Positions 25,072 through 36,219 of a DNA stretch of 64,000 bases are shown piece after piece (position 1 is the first letter of the stretch; each line of letters opens with the position of its first letter). Source of the stretch: Cerrena zonata (taxonomy: Eukaryota > Basidiomycota > Agaricomycetes > Polyporales > Cerrenaceae); the NCBI GenBank assembly GCA_038087015.1, contig JASBNA010000009.1, positions 620,001 through 684,000 of the forward strand, in the 5' to 3' direction. The notes beneath the pieces were generated by a model. The model searched no databases. It worked only from the letters and a program-made list of their open reading frames with translations, and was not told the DNA's origin. The position numbers and the translations under genes are program-made.

Positions 25072-28000
25072 ATGGCGGACCAACTACAATACGTACCTCT
25101 CGATGGTTCTGTTAACGTCCTCCCCGGATTCGTAGATTTTCATGCTAAGCATAACCCCTCTAAACCCTGGGTCAAATTCCCGTCTTTTGACAACTCCCAG
25201 GAAGCTACTTCGGTGACATTCGGAGAGCTGGCGAAAGCTACTCATCGAATTGCCCACGCATTACGACCTGGTAGAACTGGAAATGATGGCGAAGTCGTTG
25301 CCGTTTTCATACATTGCGACACTCTTCTCTATCTAGCTCTGCTAGCCGGTCTCGTAAGAGCGGGGTTTGTGGTAAGTCCCATATCTCATCTCGATTCATC
25401 CTGCGAATTCTGATTCCTACGTACTAAAGCCGTTTCCCCATGTCCCCAAGAAACTCACCAGAAGCTGTTGTGAATATGCTTGAGAAAACGAATTGTCGCC
25501 GAATTGTGGTGTCCCCCTTTGTGGGACCGTTAGTATCAGCCATCCAGAAAATACTCGACTCGAAGAATTATGACGTCAAGGTCGACCAACTACCTTCAAT
25601 TCGATCTGTATTTCCCAGCTTGTATCCCGATGCAACCTCGACTGAAGTAACCGAATATCCTGCGAGCTCCACGCCATCTGGCCCGAATGATGTTACGCTT
25701 ATTCTGCACTCTTCCGGTTCCACAGGCTTCCCTAAGCCGATCCCACAGACTAACAAGACTATGTTACAATGGTGTCAAGTTCGTAAGTTGTCCAAGATAT
25801 ATTTCATTCTATATAGTGTTAATGATTTCCCCTTAAGCTGTGGTGGCCGCATATCGCGGCAAGAATATCGGTCAAGGTGGCGCAATGCTCCCAACGTTCC
25901 ATACGATGGGTGTATTTGACCAGCTGTACGCGCCCCTTGCCACTGGCGAATTTGTCGGCATCTATACTCCCCAAGAACCTGCCCCACCTGTCGTTCCCAA
26001 CCCACAGAATCTTCTTGAGGTAGTTAAAGTGGCAGGATGTATGAGTGTTGCAGTTGTTCCTGCATTTTTGGAGGTATGCAGTCTTGAGTTCGAATATCAC
26101 ACCAACCTGATTGAGTGTGGCAGGCTTGGGCTCAATCACCGGCTGCCATCCGACACCTTGCATCAATGACAGTAGTCGTGAGTAATCCGATCATTGGTAT
26201 TTCTAGTATGGTTGACTCAGCTAGTATTAGATGTTTGCAGGTGGTCCTCTCTCCGACGTGAACGGCGAGAAACTTGTAAAAGCTGGTGTTCGTTTGAATT
26301 CAATCTACGGTGGAACAGAGTTTGGAGCTCCATCAGGTCTATTTGACACAGACGATTCTCAAGGACCTGACGCTGATGTAAAGACAACCGCCGACTGGGC
26401 CTGGTTTTCGTTCACTGATATGGTCAACCTCCGTTGGGTCGACCAGGGAGATGGTACGTTCGAATTGCATTTCTTGGTGAGTACCCTATTATTCGATTCA
26501 TCATTTGATCTAAATCACAGTGCTTCTAGACCTGCGAGACTCATCAGCCTGCAATTGAGAACTTACCCGACGTTAAGGGTTATGCTACGGCGGATCTTTT
26601 CACACCTCATCCCAAGAAAAAGGGTCTCTGGAAAATGTAAGATTGATTCTCACGCCGTTGGTCCTTCCCTCATTGAATAGCGTGCAATAGTGTTGGTCGT
26701 ACCGATGACGTCATCGTCCTTGGATCCGGTAGGTCTGCTTTAATTCTACAGAGTTATTTGGAACTGACAAATGACCGTAGGGGAGAAGGTCGTACCTATT
26801 CCTCAAGAGGGGTATATTGGCTCATTGCCATTTATCGCTGGTGTGGTGATGTTTGGCCGAGGGAAGAACCAAGTCGGTGTTCTTATTGAACCAAAGCCCG
26901 AGCATGCCATCGACCCCCAGGATGAGAAGGCACTGATAGAATTCAGGAACAAGATCTGGTGAGAAATCTGTTATCACCTTGACGTATCATGCTGAGGTCC
27001 CTTAGGCCACATGTTGAAGAGGCTAACAAACTTGGACCTACATTTGCCCGAATCTTCAAAGAGATGATCATTGTCACCGACCCTGCTAAACCCTTCCCAC
27101 GTGCAGGGAAGGGTACCGTCCAGCGCAAGGGTGCCTTGATGGCTTATGCAACTGAGATCGAGCATTTGTGGGTAGTATTTAAATGTTCAAGTTTTTAACC
27201 CTGATTTTCCCTCAAGGTATGACATTGTAGAGAAGAGTAGCGGTAGGGAGGGTATTACCCCGCCTGCGTCATGGAGCGTGGCAGATATTGAGCAATGGCT
27301 GGCTCATCATGCCGCTTCTATTAATAACGACATAACGCCCAAACCTGACATAGACCTCTTCGAGCAAGGCTTCGATAGGTATGCCTTAAAGGATCCGTCG
27401 TTGAAACACCACACTCATAGTCCTTTCTAGTTTGAGTGCGACTTTCCTTCGAAACCGAATTATTGGAGGATTGCAGGCTTCGTCCGACTCGAATACAATC
27501 AGGGCAGCCAACGAGATTGAACAGCAGTTTATCTTCGTTCATCCAACTCTACAACGTCTATCTGCTGCCATAGCGTCTCTTGTGGACCCGTCCTCAGCCA
27601 TTGTTCAAGGCAAAGCTCGCATAGGAGACCTTATCGCTAAATATTCCGCTAACTTCCCTAAATCTCAATTCTCTGGGAAGGCTACCCCTACTTCCGACTT
27701 TGTCGTTCTTCTCACTGGCTCTACCGGAAGTCTCGGTGCTCACATCCTCGCGTCGTTATTGGAGGAGCCCAAGGTCTCTAAAGTGTATACTCTGAATCGT
27801 GGCGACAATGTTGTTGACCGACAACGGCAATCCTTCTTGGACAAAAACCTCTCTCCTGAAATTCTTTCCAGCCAGAAGCTTGTTCAACTGTCAGCAGATT
27901 TCATTCGTGATGATCTTGGATTAGATCATAAGATTTTGGATGAGGTTTGTTTGTAAGAATTTCATGAACGGTCTCTAACTTACTATGTATCTCACAGATC

Positions 28001-29061
28001 AAATCGTCTGCCACTCATTTCATTCACAATGCCTGGAAAGTTGACTTCAACCTCGCGCTCTCCTCATTCGAGAGCCACATTGCAAATACTCGCAAGCTCA
28101 TTGATCTAATCACCACTTTCTCCAAGAACGTCAAACTTCTGTTCACTTCATCGATCTCAATCGCCACTGGGTGGGACAATGGAAAAGGTCCTGTTCCAGA
28201 AACCATCATCGACAATGAAGAGATCCTTTCCAAGATAGGAAGGGGATACGAGAGCGGCAAGTTCGTCGTCGAGCATGTGAGATATGTTTCTTGGTCCATT
28301 GTCGGACGTATACTGACACATTAAAACAATCAAGATCCTTGCTAGAGTCAAACAGAGCGGCGTACTGGATGCCACAACGCTACGAGTTGGTCAGATCTCC
28401 GGATCAGCGCAAACTGGTGCTTGGAATACTAGCGAATGGATTCCTAGCATTATCAAGTCTGGTATCACTCTCCAAAGTTTGCCTGCGTTGGAAGGGGTAA
28501 GTCTATCCGCGGTTTCAAAATGCGGCTCTCTCTGATCATGAGAAAATAGATGGCATCATGGATCCCGATGGACACCACTGCCCGTACCGTTGTTGATGTT
28601 ATCGTTTCTCAGTCAAAGCTCCTAGACGTTGTCAATATCGTTCATCCCCACCCCGTGACCTGGAACAGTGTCTTTAGCACTGTCGGAAGTATCGCGGGTT
28701 CCAATGGACAGGCGATACCTGTGATCCCCTTCGATACATGGCTGGCGAAGGTTGAGGCGGTCGCTCCGAATGCGACTGCCAAGGATTTCGAGCAAATTGT
28801 AAGCCCCCACCTTTTGGGTGCCATTTTCCTAGTAGCCTTTCTGACATGGTTCTTACTTAGCCTGCACTTAAACTCATTCCGTTCTTCCGAAACTTCTCTG
28901 TGGAGTCTTCCCATTCAACAACAGAGTCCGGAGGCGCTGCCTCGTTCTCTACCGCCGGCAGCCAACAAGTCAGTTTGGCACTGAAGGGCGCACCTCAAAT
29001 CGACGATAAACAAGTCGCACTGTGGTTGTCGTACTGGAAGAGTCAGGGCTTTTTACATTGA
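25072..29061 (+). CDS. Adenylate-forming reductase 1 (NRPS-like, A-T-R)
   Basis: A three-domain carboxylic acid reductase: it adenylates an acid, loads it on a phosphopantetheine carrier and reduces it to an aldehyde with NADPH. The ATG at 25072 opens MADQLQYVPLDGSVNVLPGF. The adenylation domain shows LILHSSGSTGFPKPIPQT (A3, 25710), IYGGTEFGAPS (A5, 26305), and VGRTDDVIVLGSGEKVVPIP (A8, 26695/26780). The carrier motif is DLFEQGFD spliced to SLSATFL, with the attachment Ser at 27375/27430. The reductase domain has VVLLTGSTGSLGAHILAS (Rossmann, 27705), LLFTSSISIATGW and GYESGKFVVEH (YxxxK, 28250). It ends at SQGFLH with TGA at 29059-29061. It has about a dozen introns and roughly 1,100 residues. 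It lacks the extra N-terminal region of alpha-aminoadipate reductase, so it belongs with the basidiomycete NRPS-like reductases. The substrate cannot be read by eye. Paralog of reductase 2. Confidence 0.9.
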
Positions 29062-29271
29062 TTCAATTTGTAGAATGAGAAACCGCCAAATGATCTAATA
29101 GTTTCAATCTAGTGTATAGTATTCATAGAAGAGTCCGAATCGTACTGTGAATTGTACTGTGAATCTTATGACACACTTCGAAGCTCCATTGTTTCTTCAG
29201 TAGTCAGATTCAACGCACCGTCTAAGGATCTATAGAAAAACCAATGTGAGATCAGTGGCCCGACCCAGCAA

Positions 29272-30955
29272 TCATGGTACTACTGACCAGGACTCTCTTT
29301 CAGGTTCAAGCAAACCAACAGAAAAAGGCTGAACTGAATATTGAATGTCTTCATATGAGCTACTGTCCCCAGACTTCCACGTGTTTAGAGTTGCACCCAT
29401 ATTCCCGACAATGCTAGTAGCAAAGTGAACAGTGGACTCTACACGATCAGGAAGCTCATCATGGGTGTCTCCGGTGTAGAATACCGATCGTAGGTCAAGG
29501 AGGAAGCGTGATAGCAGAATTGATCCCAATCTAGTAATTGTTGATTAGGTCAGAGAACGACATGAGACTGAAACATAAACGTACGCCTCGTTGATATAGA
29601 TAAAGGTCGTAACGTTGTCGCCAGCCTGTTCATACAATCAGAGAAGGCATAATGCAAGCATAGCTTCGACTCACCACGGCGGCAATAGACAGAAGATCGA
29701 GAACCATCGAAACGATATTTAAAATCAAAAGAACTCTACACGAGGGTAAATTGTCAATGACATCCAGAACCCCTTTCAAAGGTCTGTGGATGGCTCACAA
29801 GAACTGCACTGAGCCTGCGGGGCAAGTCAATCTGAGAATTAAAGGTCTATCAAGAAAAATATTTACGCATACCATTTTTGAGCAGAATAGATGTTACACT
29901 CGTCTGGATGTTGATTTGATTACTTGCTCGAAATATTCCTCTGGTTTCTAAGAGAGTGAACAGCAGTACGGAGATATCTGCAGCCACGGACATTGCTCTT
30001 GTAATCACCGGCACTAAAGAGCATGATTCACACAAAAATTAGATCATTGAATAAAAGAGAGACTGACAGCTGTGAGAAGGTCAATATGCATAGATTGATC
30101 GCAAAGGATAAGCCGAGCTTACTATGTGTAAGTTCTCCCCACAGCCTCATCGATGCAACCTGCTAGCGGCCCAGAGGTGACCAAGCTAAACGCTTGACGG
30201 ACGGTGTAGCGATACTGACACGAAGAATCAGTGATTTTCCGGAAAGCATGACGAGAGCAGAATTACTGACTATATTTACAGCCGGGATAAAGATACTGAA
30301 TATGAAAACCAACGTAAATCGGAACCATTTTTTGGGACAGATCGCCCAGACACGAAGACAGTTGAAAGCTTCCGACGAAAGTCAATAAGTCTTATCTTCC
30401 TGCAATACGTTGAATGCTCACCTGCTATACCAAACATGCATATAACATCGACGGTATATGCGCTAATTGTGGTAGAGATACAGCTATGGATGGTTATTGA
30501 GCAAAAGAGTGTTGAGCTCGAATGAGAGATCAAATCACCTCTATAAAAATGAGATAATGAATAAAGCGAGAGGGTAGAGAGTACTCACGGAGACTGAGGT
30601 TGGCACCCAGAATAATATAAAGGGTTGGAAGAACATATCGACTACCGAACCATACCGTATGAGTATGTACAGAACAGTGACTCCACTCCATTTCCTTCGC
30701 CAGATGCACTGCACCTCTTGTGCGAAGCATATTATCGTATCATAGGACACCACAACTGGATCAGCAGTACGTCAATGATGCTCCAGCTCTTATCAGAAGG
30801 TATTCGCACCTAAGGCTGAGAGAGTAATATATGCAACGACTCGGAAATCGTAACTATATAAGACTTAATAGTAAGGAGTCAGAACGCAACGTAAACGGTA
30901 TTTCGACTTACAGAGCCTCGATTACTTCGTCCGTAGTCGGTTCAGAACTAGACAT
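29272..30955 (-). CDS. DUF6533 domain integral membrane protein
   Basis: A multi-pass membrane protein family of unknown function found widely in Agaricomycetes. The ATG at 30955 opens MSSSEPTTDEVIEAL. Splicing gives YDFRVVAYITLSAL, and the next exon, YDTIICFAQEVQCIWRRKWS followed by GVTVLYILIRYGSVVDMFF, carries the DUF6533 signature (near 30735-30580). The C-terminal exon has LGSILLSRFLLDLRSVF-type sequence near 29530 and the tail YSVQPFSVGLLEPERESW. The final stop is uncertain: reading through gives TGA at 29272-29274, while a GTAGTA donor just before it would splice to an exon ending near 29205. Middle exons (29600-30450) are short and only partly resolved; frames there look worn, so damage cannot be excluded. 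Confidence 0.65.
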
Positions 30956-31912
30956 GTTCCACAGGGTATGTTAGAAAGAGTAAAGTACAGAACTAGCATT
31001 CGCTAGACAATCGGGCTCCCACTCTACAGGCATAGAGCTAGTCGGAGCGGCTGTGAGCGGCATACTAGCCTGTCGGAGTTTACCCCATCAAGCCTAGTCC
31101 TAAGACATGGATGTTTTCGCACTGTTCGGTACATATAGCTAGTATATAGATTTGAAGGAAACACTCAGGCTGTTTGGAAAATATAGGAAGGGAGCCCTGT
31201 CAGTGAATTTCAGGCTGAAGTTTGGAGTGTGCTACTCCGGGTCTTCAATTCGAGAGGGTACCTGTTACGTACTTCATAAATTAGGGAATCGTAGACACCA
31301 CCTATGCACATCTATGCGAAGGCTTTGGGAATTTCGAAACACCTACGTGTATATCAATATGCAGGACATTGTAGTATATATCAATGACTCAGTGGTATAA
31401 GATCGTTATGTCCTGTTATAATAGCCTAAGTCGAAACCGGGGTATTTAATTTTATCACATGCAAACGTAGCCATAAGCGCAAAGCGCTTACATACATTTT
31501 GGCCACAGTTGCCAAACGAAGCTTTGAAAGTTGAACTTGTATCATTCATGATAGTCGATAGGTACCCACACATTTGTCCATCTGAGTAAGCAATGTTATC
31601 TCACTATGCTAGTATACAGTATGTTTAGTCTTATAAATGATCACCGTGGATATAATGATTCTAGGAACCTAAGCTCTGGGATTCAGGCTGTTGGTCAGGT
31701 GGCGATGTACACCTTGGTTGCCATCCAAGTATTTACGGCTGAAGAAGGTAGAATGCCATATATTACCCTCTGCACTCCCGAAAACCCCTTTCTGACAGAT
31801 GTCATCGGAGTACTGCGCAAGTCCGCCTCTTTTATTGCGACCTTCTAGTTGAAACCCCGACCTACACCCTCCCTAACTCTCACCTGGCATCACTATAGTC
31901 GAAAAGTCACCA
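30956..31912. other. Intergenic stretch between DUF6533 gene and hydrolase 2
   Basis: Mostly AT-rich. A plus-strand open stretch at 31152-31400 lacks an ATG and matches nothing. An ATG frame at 31606-31848 contains MPYITLCTPENP from 31753 and may be a 5' exon of hydrolase 2. Confidence 0.4.
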
Positions 31913-33234
31913 ATGACCTTTCTTTCACAGAGACATGTTATCACTTGCAAAGGTGTAACAGGACGTAGCTTGAACACCGTAGTTGTTCGTTATACCAGAA
32001 ATGAGCGGCCATCCTCATCCGGTACAATACTGGTCCTTGCTCACGCGGTGGGGTGTCGTATGTTTTCCTATTTCAATTTTCCTCCATCAACACACTGAAT
32101 ATATATGTAGATAAAGAACAATGGCTGCCGATATTGGAACGTCTCTGGGCAATTCCAGGATTGGATATTAGTGAAGCTTGGTCTGTCGAAGGACCTAACC
32201 ACGGCGATGCTCTCGCGTACAACAAAGAACTTTTGGATGAAGCTTTCAATGCCTTGTGTGAGTTTACTTCAAAAGACCTTCTCCGTATAGATTTTTACCC
32301 TTGCCCCAACAGCTGATTTGTCCGGCTACGGACAAGTTCTCCTTGGATTCATTAATTCTGGGCTTCTTGACTACAAGCACCGAGAGGTTATTGCCATCGT
32401 GCACTCCGCGGGGTGTCAAGCTGCGTGAGTGTTACCATCTTTCAAGTGCTGTCCAAGATATCTTAACTAGTCATCCAAATAGCGTTCACGCGGCCTCTGC
32501 ATTCATCCGCGATGGGAAAACTGTCCCATTCACATCGATCATCCTTCTGGAACCTGTCTTCCTATCAGCCGATGTCAGCAATGCCCTTTTATCTCGCCTT
32601 GTCAAACCGTGCGCTGCGCGAAAATGGCAATGGAAATCTCGTGAAGAAGCTGCTCAACACGTTAAGAAGGCATTCCCTTGGAAGTCATGGCACACGGATG
32701 CAGCCGAAGTATTCCTAGTGAGTCGATTTCACTCTCCTTTCTTTATTTGTACATTCTCATCCCCAGTTAGGAATATGGAATGGTTCATACTTTCGAGGGG
32801 TCACAATTGAAACTTCCATCCCATGTTGAGGCAGCATGTTACCCTAACACTGAAGCACAGGTTGCCGGTTTGATGAACCTTCCATCGCTTTGTGAGGCGG
32901 TACCAGTACACATCCTCTTCGGCGCACGTTACGATCTGGTGTACGTCAAGTCAAATCAGTTGATTCATTTACCATTTACGGTGCTAAAATAGAACTGTGT
33001 AGCCCAAAGAAAATCAGGGACCCATTTATTGCGTCTTTCAGAGATAAGCTCACATCTCTACGATGGGTAGAGGAGGCTGGTCACATGGTAGGCGAGGACT
33101 CAAACAGTATTCTTCCATTACAAAACTCATATGCAATGAAGCTCCCACAGGAAAATCCTGATGGTTGCGTTGAGGCCCTCAGCGCTATCTTACGCGAGAA
33201 CGCACAAGGTCCCGAGCAAAGACCCAAATTGTAA
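31913..33234 (+). CDS. Alpha/beta hydrolase 2, paralog of hydrolase 1
   Basis: A serine hydrolase matching hydrolase 1 exon by exon. From the ATG at 31913 (MTFLSQRHVITCKGVTG) the spliced protein shows TILVLAHAVG, EQWLPILERLW, VEGPNHGDALAYN, the nucleophile elbow AIVHSAGCQAA (32400), VPFTSIILLEPVFLSADVS, GSQLKLPSHVEAACYPNTE, FGARYDLV (probable Asp) and EEAGHM (His). It ends QRPKL with TAA at 33232-33234. The residue before the nucleophile His is Val, where hydrolase 1 has Gly (VHSAG against GHSAG). The catalytic Ser, Asp and His are all kept, so it should be active. The true start may be further upstream at 31753 through an extra exon. About seven introns. It lies between the two reductase genes. 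Confidence 0.83.
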
Positions 33235-34414
33235 GGTACTGTTTGGACACCTTGTATATTTGGATTGTCTACTCGAAGTTGTTACCTTTCCTCGATAAAT
33301 TGTCCCCACTGCTTATTTTCGGACGCACATTTCTGCCTTTGAATACTTAAACACTTCCAGCGCTGCTTGATAGCGTTCGGATCAATTGCCTCGCGCTCTT
33401 GAATGCAGACCATTCACAGCCTCGATGATAGATCTCTTTGCCTCATGGAATTTGGGACCTTGTTATGTCAAATTACCGTGCGACAGCTGGACCTTCTTCC
33501 ACCCGCCGCCGCTCTCAGTCCCATTAGAGTTTTCGGCGATAGATCTTTGCGATCTGAAACCACCTGGGGGACTTGAACGAACCTACTAAGCCGTTCCGAT
33601 ACCGTGACGGTGTCGGACAACTCGGACCTGCGGTCATCACAAAATTACCACAGCGTGATGTCAAACGTCATTGTGATACCAGAATAGTAGCATGATGCAG
33701 ACGTTCAGGATGTTCGAAGAAGCAATCACCCTCCTGCGGATGCAATATTTCCAGGGCGATGTCAGGTTGGAGACTGTCGGTGATGGCCTGTGGGCAGGAA
33801 AAGAGGTACTACACATCTATATTGATACGTGATGTTCAAAAATACACGAATGTTTGGCAGTGACGTTGATCCTTCAAGCAACGGTAGACAATTCGACATA
33901 TGCCAGTCGACTAGCGCTGACTAATCCGAGTCACAGCTTCACCAACTTGGTGCAAACGTTCATCCGAGCGACTTACTTGAACAGTTTTCTCAGGCTCTCG
34001 CGAGAGGCCTCCACATCAGAAACTCATCCATCACATCCCATTATTTTCGGGAATCGAAGTGATCACATTAGAGACCAGAAGCCTTGGTTTTATTTTTTAC
34101 ATACCATGCGGTTGCCGGCTCTCCCATTACTTCATCAATGACTACGTCTTGAACCAGATCTCCGCGCTGACACTGTTATGCAGGTCCCATCACAACATCC
34201 AAGAAGGCGAAATGATCTATGTCTCTAATATGATTACCATCGAGACATGTGTCGGTAGGCATCAGAGTGTCGCTTGCAGCGTTTTGGAAATGATTAGAAA
34301 TTGAGGTAGGATTGGGGTTGGACGACCTACTTTGATTCTTCTTCACTTCGTGATGTTCAATTCCTTTCAGACCCTGGCACCAATACTGGCTCTTGTAGCT
34401 TTCACTCTCATAGG
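33235..34414. other. Intergenic stretch, no supported gene
   Basis: About 1.2 kb. Open frames at 33386-33589 and 33854-34141 have no recognisable content. An ATG at 34353 opens a hydrophobic frame (MFNSFQTLAPILALVAFTLI) that overlaps the start of the next gene in another frame; it could be an alternative N-terminal exon but was not joined. Confidence 0.4.
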
Positions 34415-36118
34415 ATGGACATGGATAGATTGTATTCGGCGGTCGAAGATTCGACTGTATCATGTTCCCATAAAATCGGGTTGGGCAGGGGTGACTCACT
34501 TGCTAACTTGGTGAAAAACAAGGTTCCCTCTCTTGGGCGCACAGATGCGAGGCTTCCTGGAATCTGGTGGCTCCCAGGGTGCGTATATGTTATCTTATGC
34601 ATACGACTATGCCAATTTATTTCTCAGAGGTCATGCACAAACAGCGTACACGGCTTTCACGGATTTTACTAGGGTCGATCCCGTAGTCTATGAAAGGTGG
34701 GTTTAAGTACCGATCCTCGTTTGTGTCAAGCTGACAGTCACTACAGGAAAATTCTGCAAGTAGCTGATGGAGGTATGGACAAGCCAGCTCCCCATAGTTT
34801 ACTTCCTCTAACCTTTTCTCATAGGTGTTATAGCTATTGATATTTCCCCTCCCCTACATACCTCCCCTATACGGGAAGGGGAAACGGTCGTAGTCATCGT
34901 CCACGGACTGACTGGTGGCTCGCATGAACATTATGTTCGTTGTGCTGTCCAAGGGTTGAGCACGTCTCCTAAAGAAGGCGGACTGGGAGCTCGGATTGTT
35001 GTTATTAACCTGAGAGGTTGTAACCAAAGTCCAGTGATCACTCCTAAGCTATACCACGTAAGTATTAGACACTCTCTCAATTCACAACCGTAATATCACT
35101 AAAAATACTCATGTTTACTTTTAGGCTGGTTCAACTGATGACGTTCGTCCTATCATATTATGGGTCACGCAGACTTTCCCCCGGTGTTCCGTGTTCGGAC
35201 TGGGTAGGCGTCATATTATGTCCTCAGTGCTACATTTGACTGATCCCATGCAGGGTTCTCCCTTGGTGGGAACCTTCTTTCCAAGTATGTGGGCGAGGAG
35301 GGGTCGGACTGCCCCTTGAGCGGTTTGGTATCGCTTGCCAACCCCTGGGACCTATCGCTGGGCGATGAATATTGCAAAACCGGTACCCTCCTGAACAGAT
35401 TTGTATATCGTTACGTTCTGGGCGACGCGTTGCGATCGCTGCACTATCTCCATCGAAACATCTTCCTGAACTCTCCGACCTCCCCGCTCCCTCCACATCT
35501 CTTGGAGAAAATCTTCAAGATGGGTAGAATTTCCCTTTCTGAATTTGACGATATCATCACTAGCGCCCTTTACGGATTCAAAGACTCTAAAGACTACTAC
35601 GATAAAATTAGTTCTGCAAGGTTTCTTAATAATCTAAGAATCCCGCTACTAGGGATCAACAGTGAAGATGATCCGATCCTTGGACGGGATAATCTTCCAT
35701 ATGCAGAGGTATGTTTGTTCTTTGAACTTGGCCTGCGTCGCTCCCAAATAATGAATCACGGCTAGGCTGTACGTAATCCCTATTTTGTTCTCGCAACCAC
35801 AGAGGTTGGAGGGCATATGGGTTGGTTTGAACGACAGGCGGATGGAAACCTCAATCGCTGGTACGTCAAACCAGTCAAAGAGTTTTTTGCAGCCCTGTTA
35901 GAGGTAAGCTATCTCACGTATTTCTCTATCTCAACCACTTAAAAGAACTCGCTTAGGATTCCGCACCGTCCCGTCCAAGGCCAGAGGTGGTCATAAATAG
36001 TGATGGCATGGTGCAACAACGCACAAATTCGAATATTGGATATAGAGAAATCGAGTTAGAATCTCTCAAACTATTCATGAGTGGGGATGCAAAATCCGAA
36101 CTTTTCACGGGCTGGTAG
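34415..36118 (+). CDS. YheT/ABHD1-3-type alpha/beta hydrolase
   Basis: A member of the AB-hydrolase-4 family, which includes yeast Eht1/Eeb1 and vertebrate ABHD1/2/3. Known members are esterases or acyltransferases acting on lipids or medium-chain acyl esters. From the ATG at 34415 the frame gives LANLVKNKVPSL and GIWWLPG spliced to GHAQTAYTAFTDFTRVD, the family's N-terminal hallmark. Then come VVVIVHGLTGGSHEHYVR (oxyanion loop), VVINLRGCNQSP, the nucleophile elbow GLGFSLGGNLLSKYVGEEGS (spliced at 35203/35253), LVSLANPWDL, LLGINSEDDPI (Asp) and VGGHMGWFE (His). The stop TAG is at 36116-36118. Seven or so introns. The fold is unrelated in detail to hydrolases 1 and 2. Its 3' end faces reductase 2 at 102 bases. 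The start is uncertain (34353 possible in another frame). Confidence 0.82.
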
Positions 36119-36219
36119 CCCAATTCTTCACTTACGTATAATACTACATGTACATCATCAAATACTAATCCACGAATCAACACCATAGACCATACGATCG
36201 TAGTTACTTCGATTTCATC

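Noticed and set aside
26700..26720. Second GATGACGTCATC palindrome, in reductase 1
   Set aside because: It lies in an exon and encodes the conserved DDVI of adenylation motif A8, so codon choice explains it.
25072..29061. Reductase 1 as alpha-aminoadipate reductase (Lys2)
   Set aside because: Lys2 proteins are longer, with an extra N-terminal region. This protein begins directly with the NRPS-like VLPGFVDFHAKHNP start and has a close local paralog.
31152..31400. 82-codon plus-strand frame upstream of hydrolase 2
   Set aside because: No ATG start, no recognised content and no splice-linked partners.
32775..32810. Possible frameshift in hydrolase 2
   Set aside because: Two frames are open here, but the YGMVHTFEGSQLKLPSH frame matches hydrolase 1 and joins through a normal intron, so no shift is needed.
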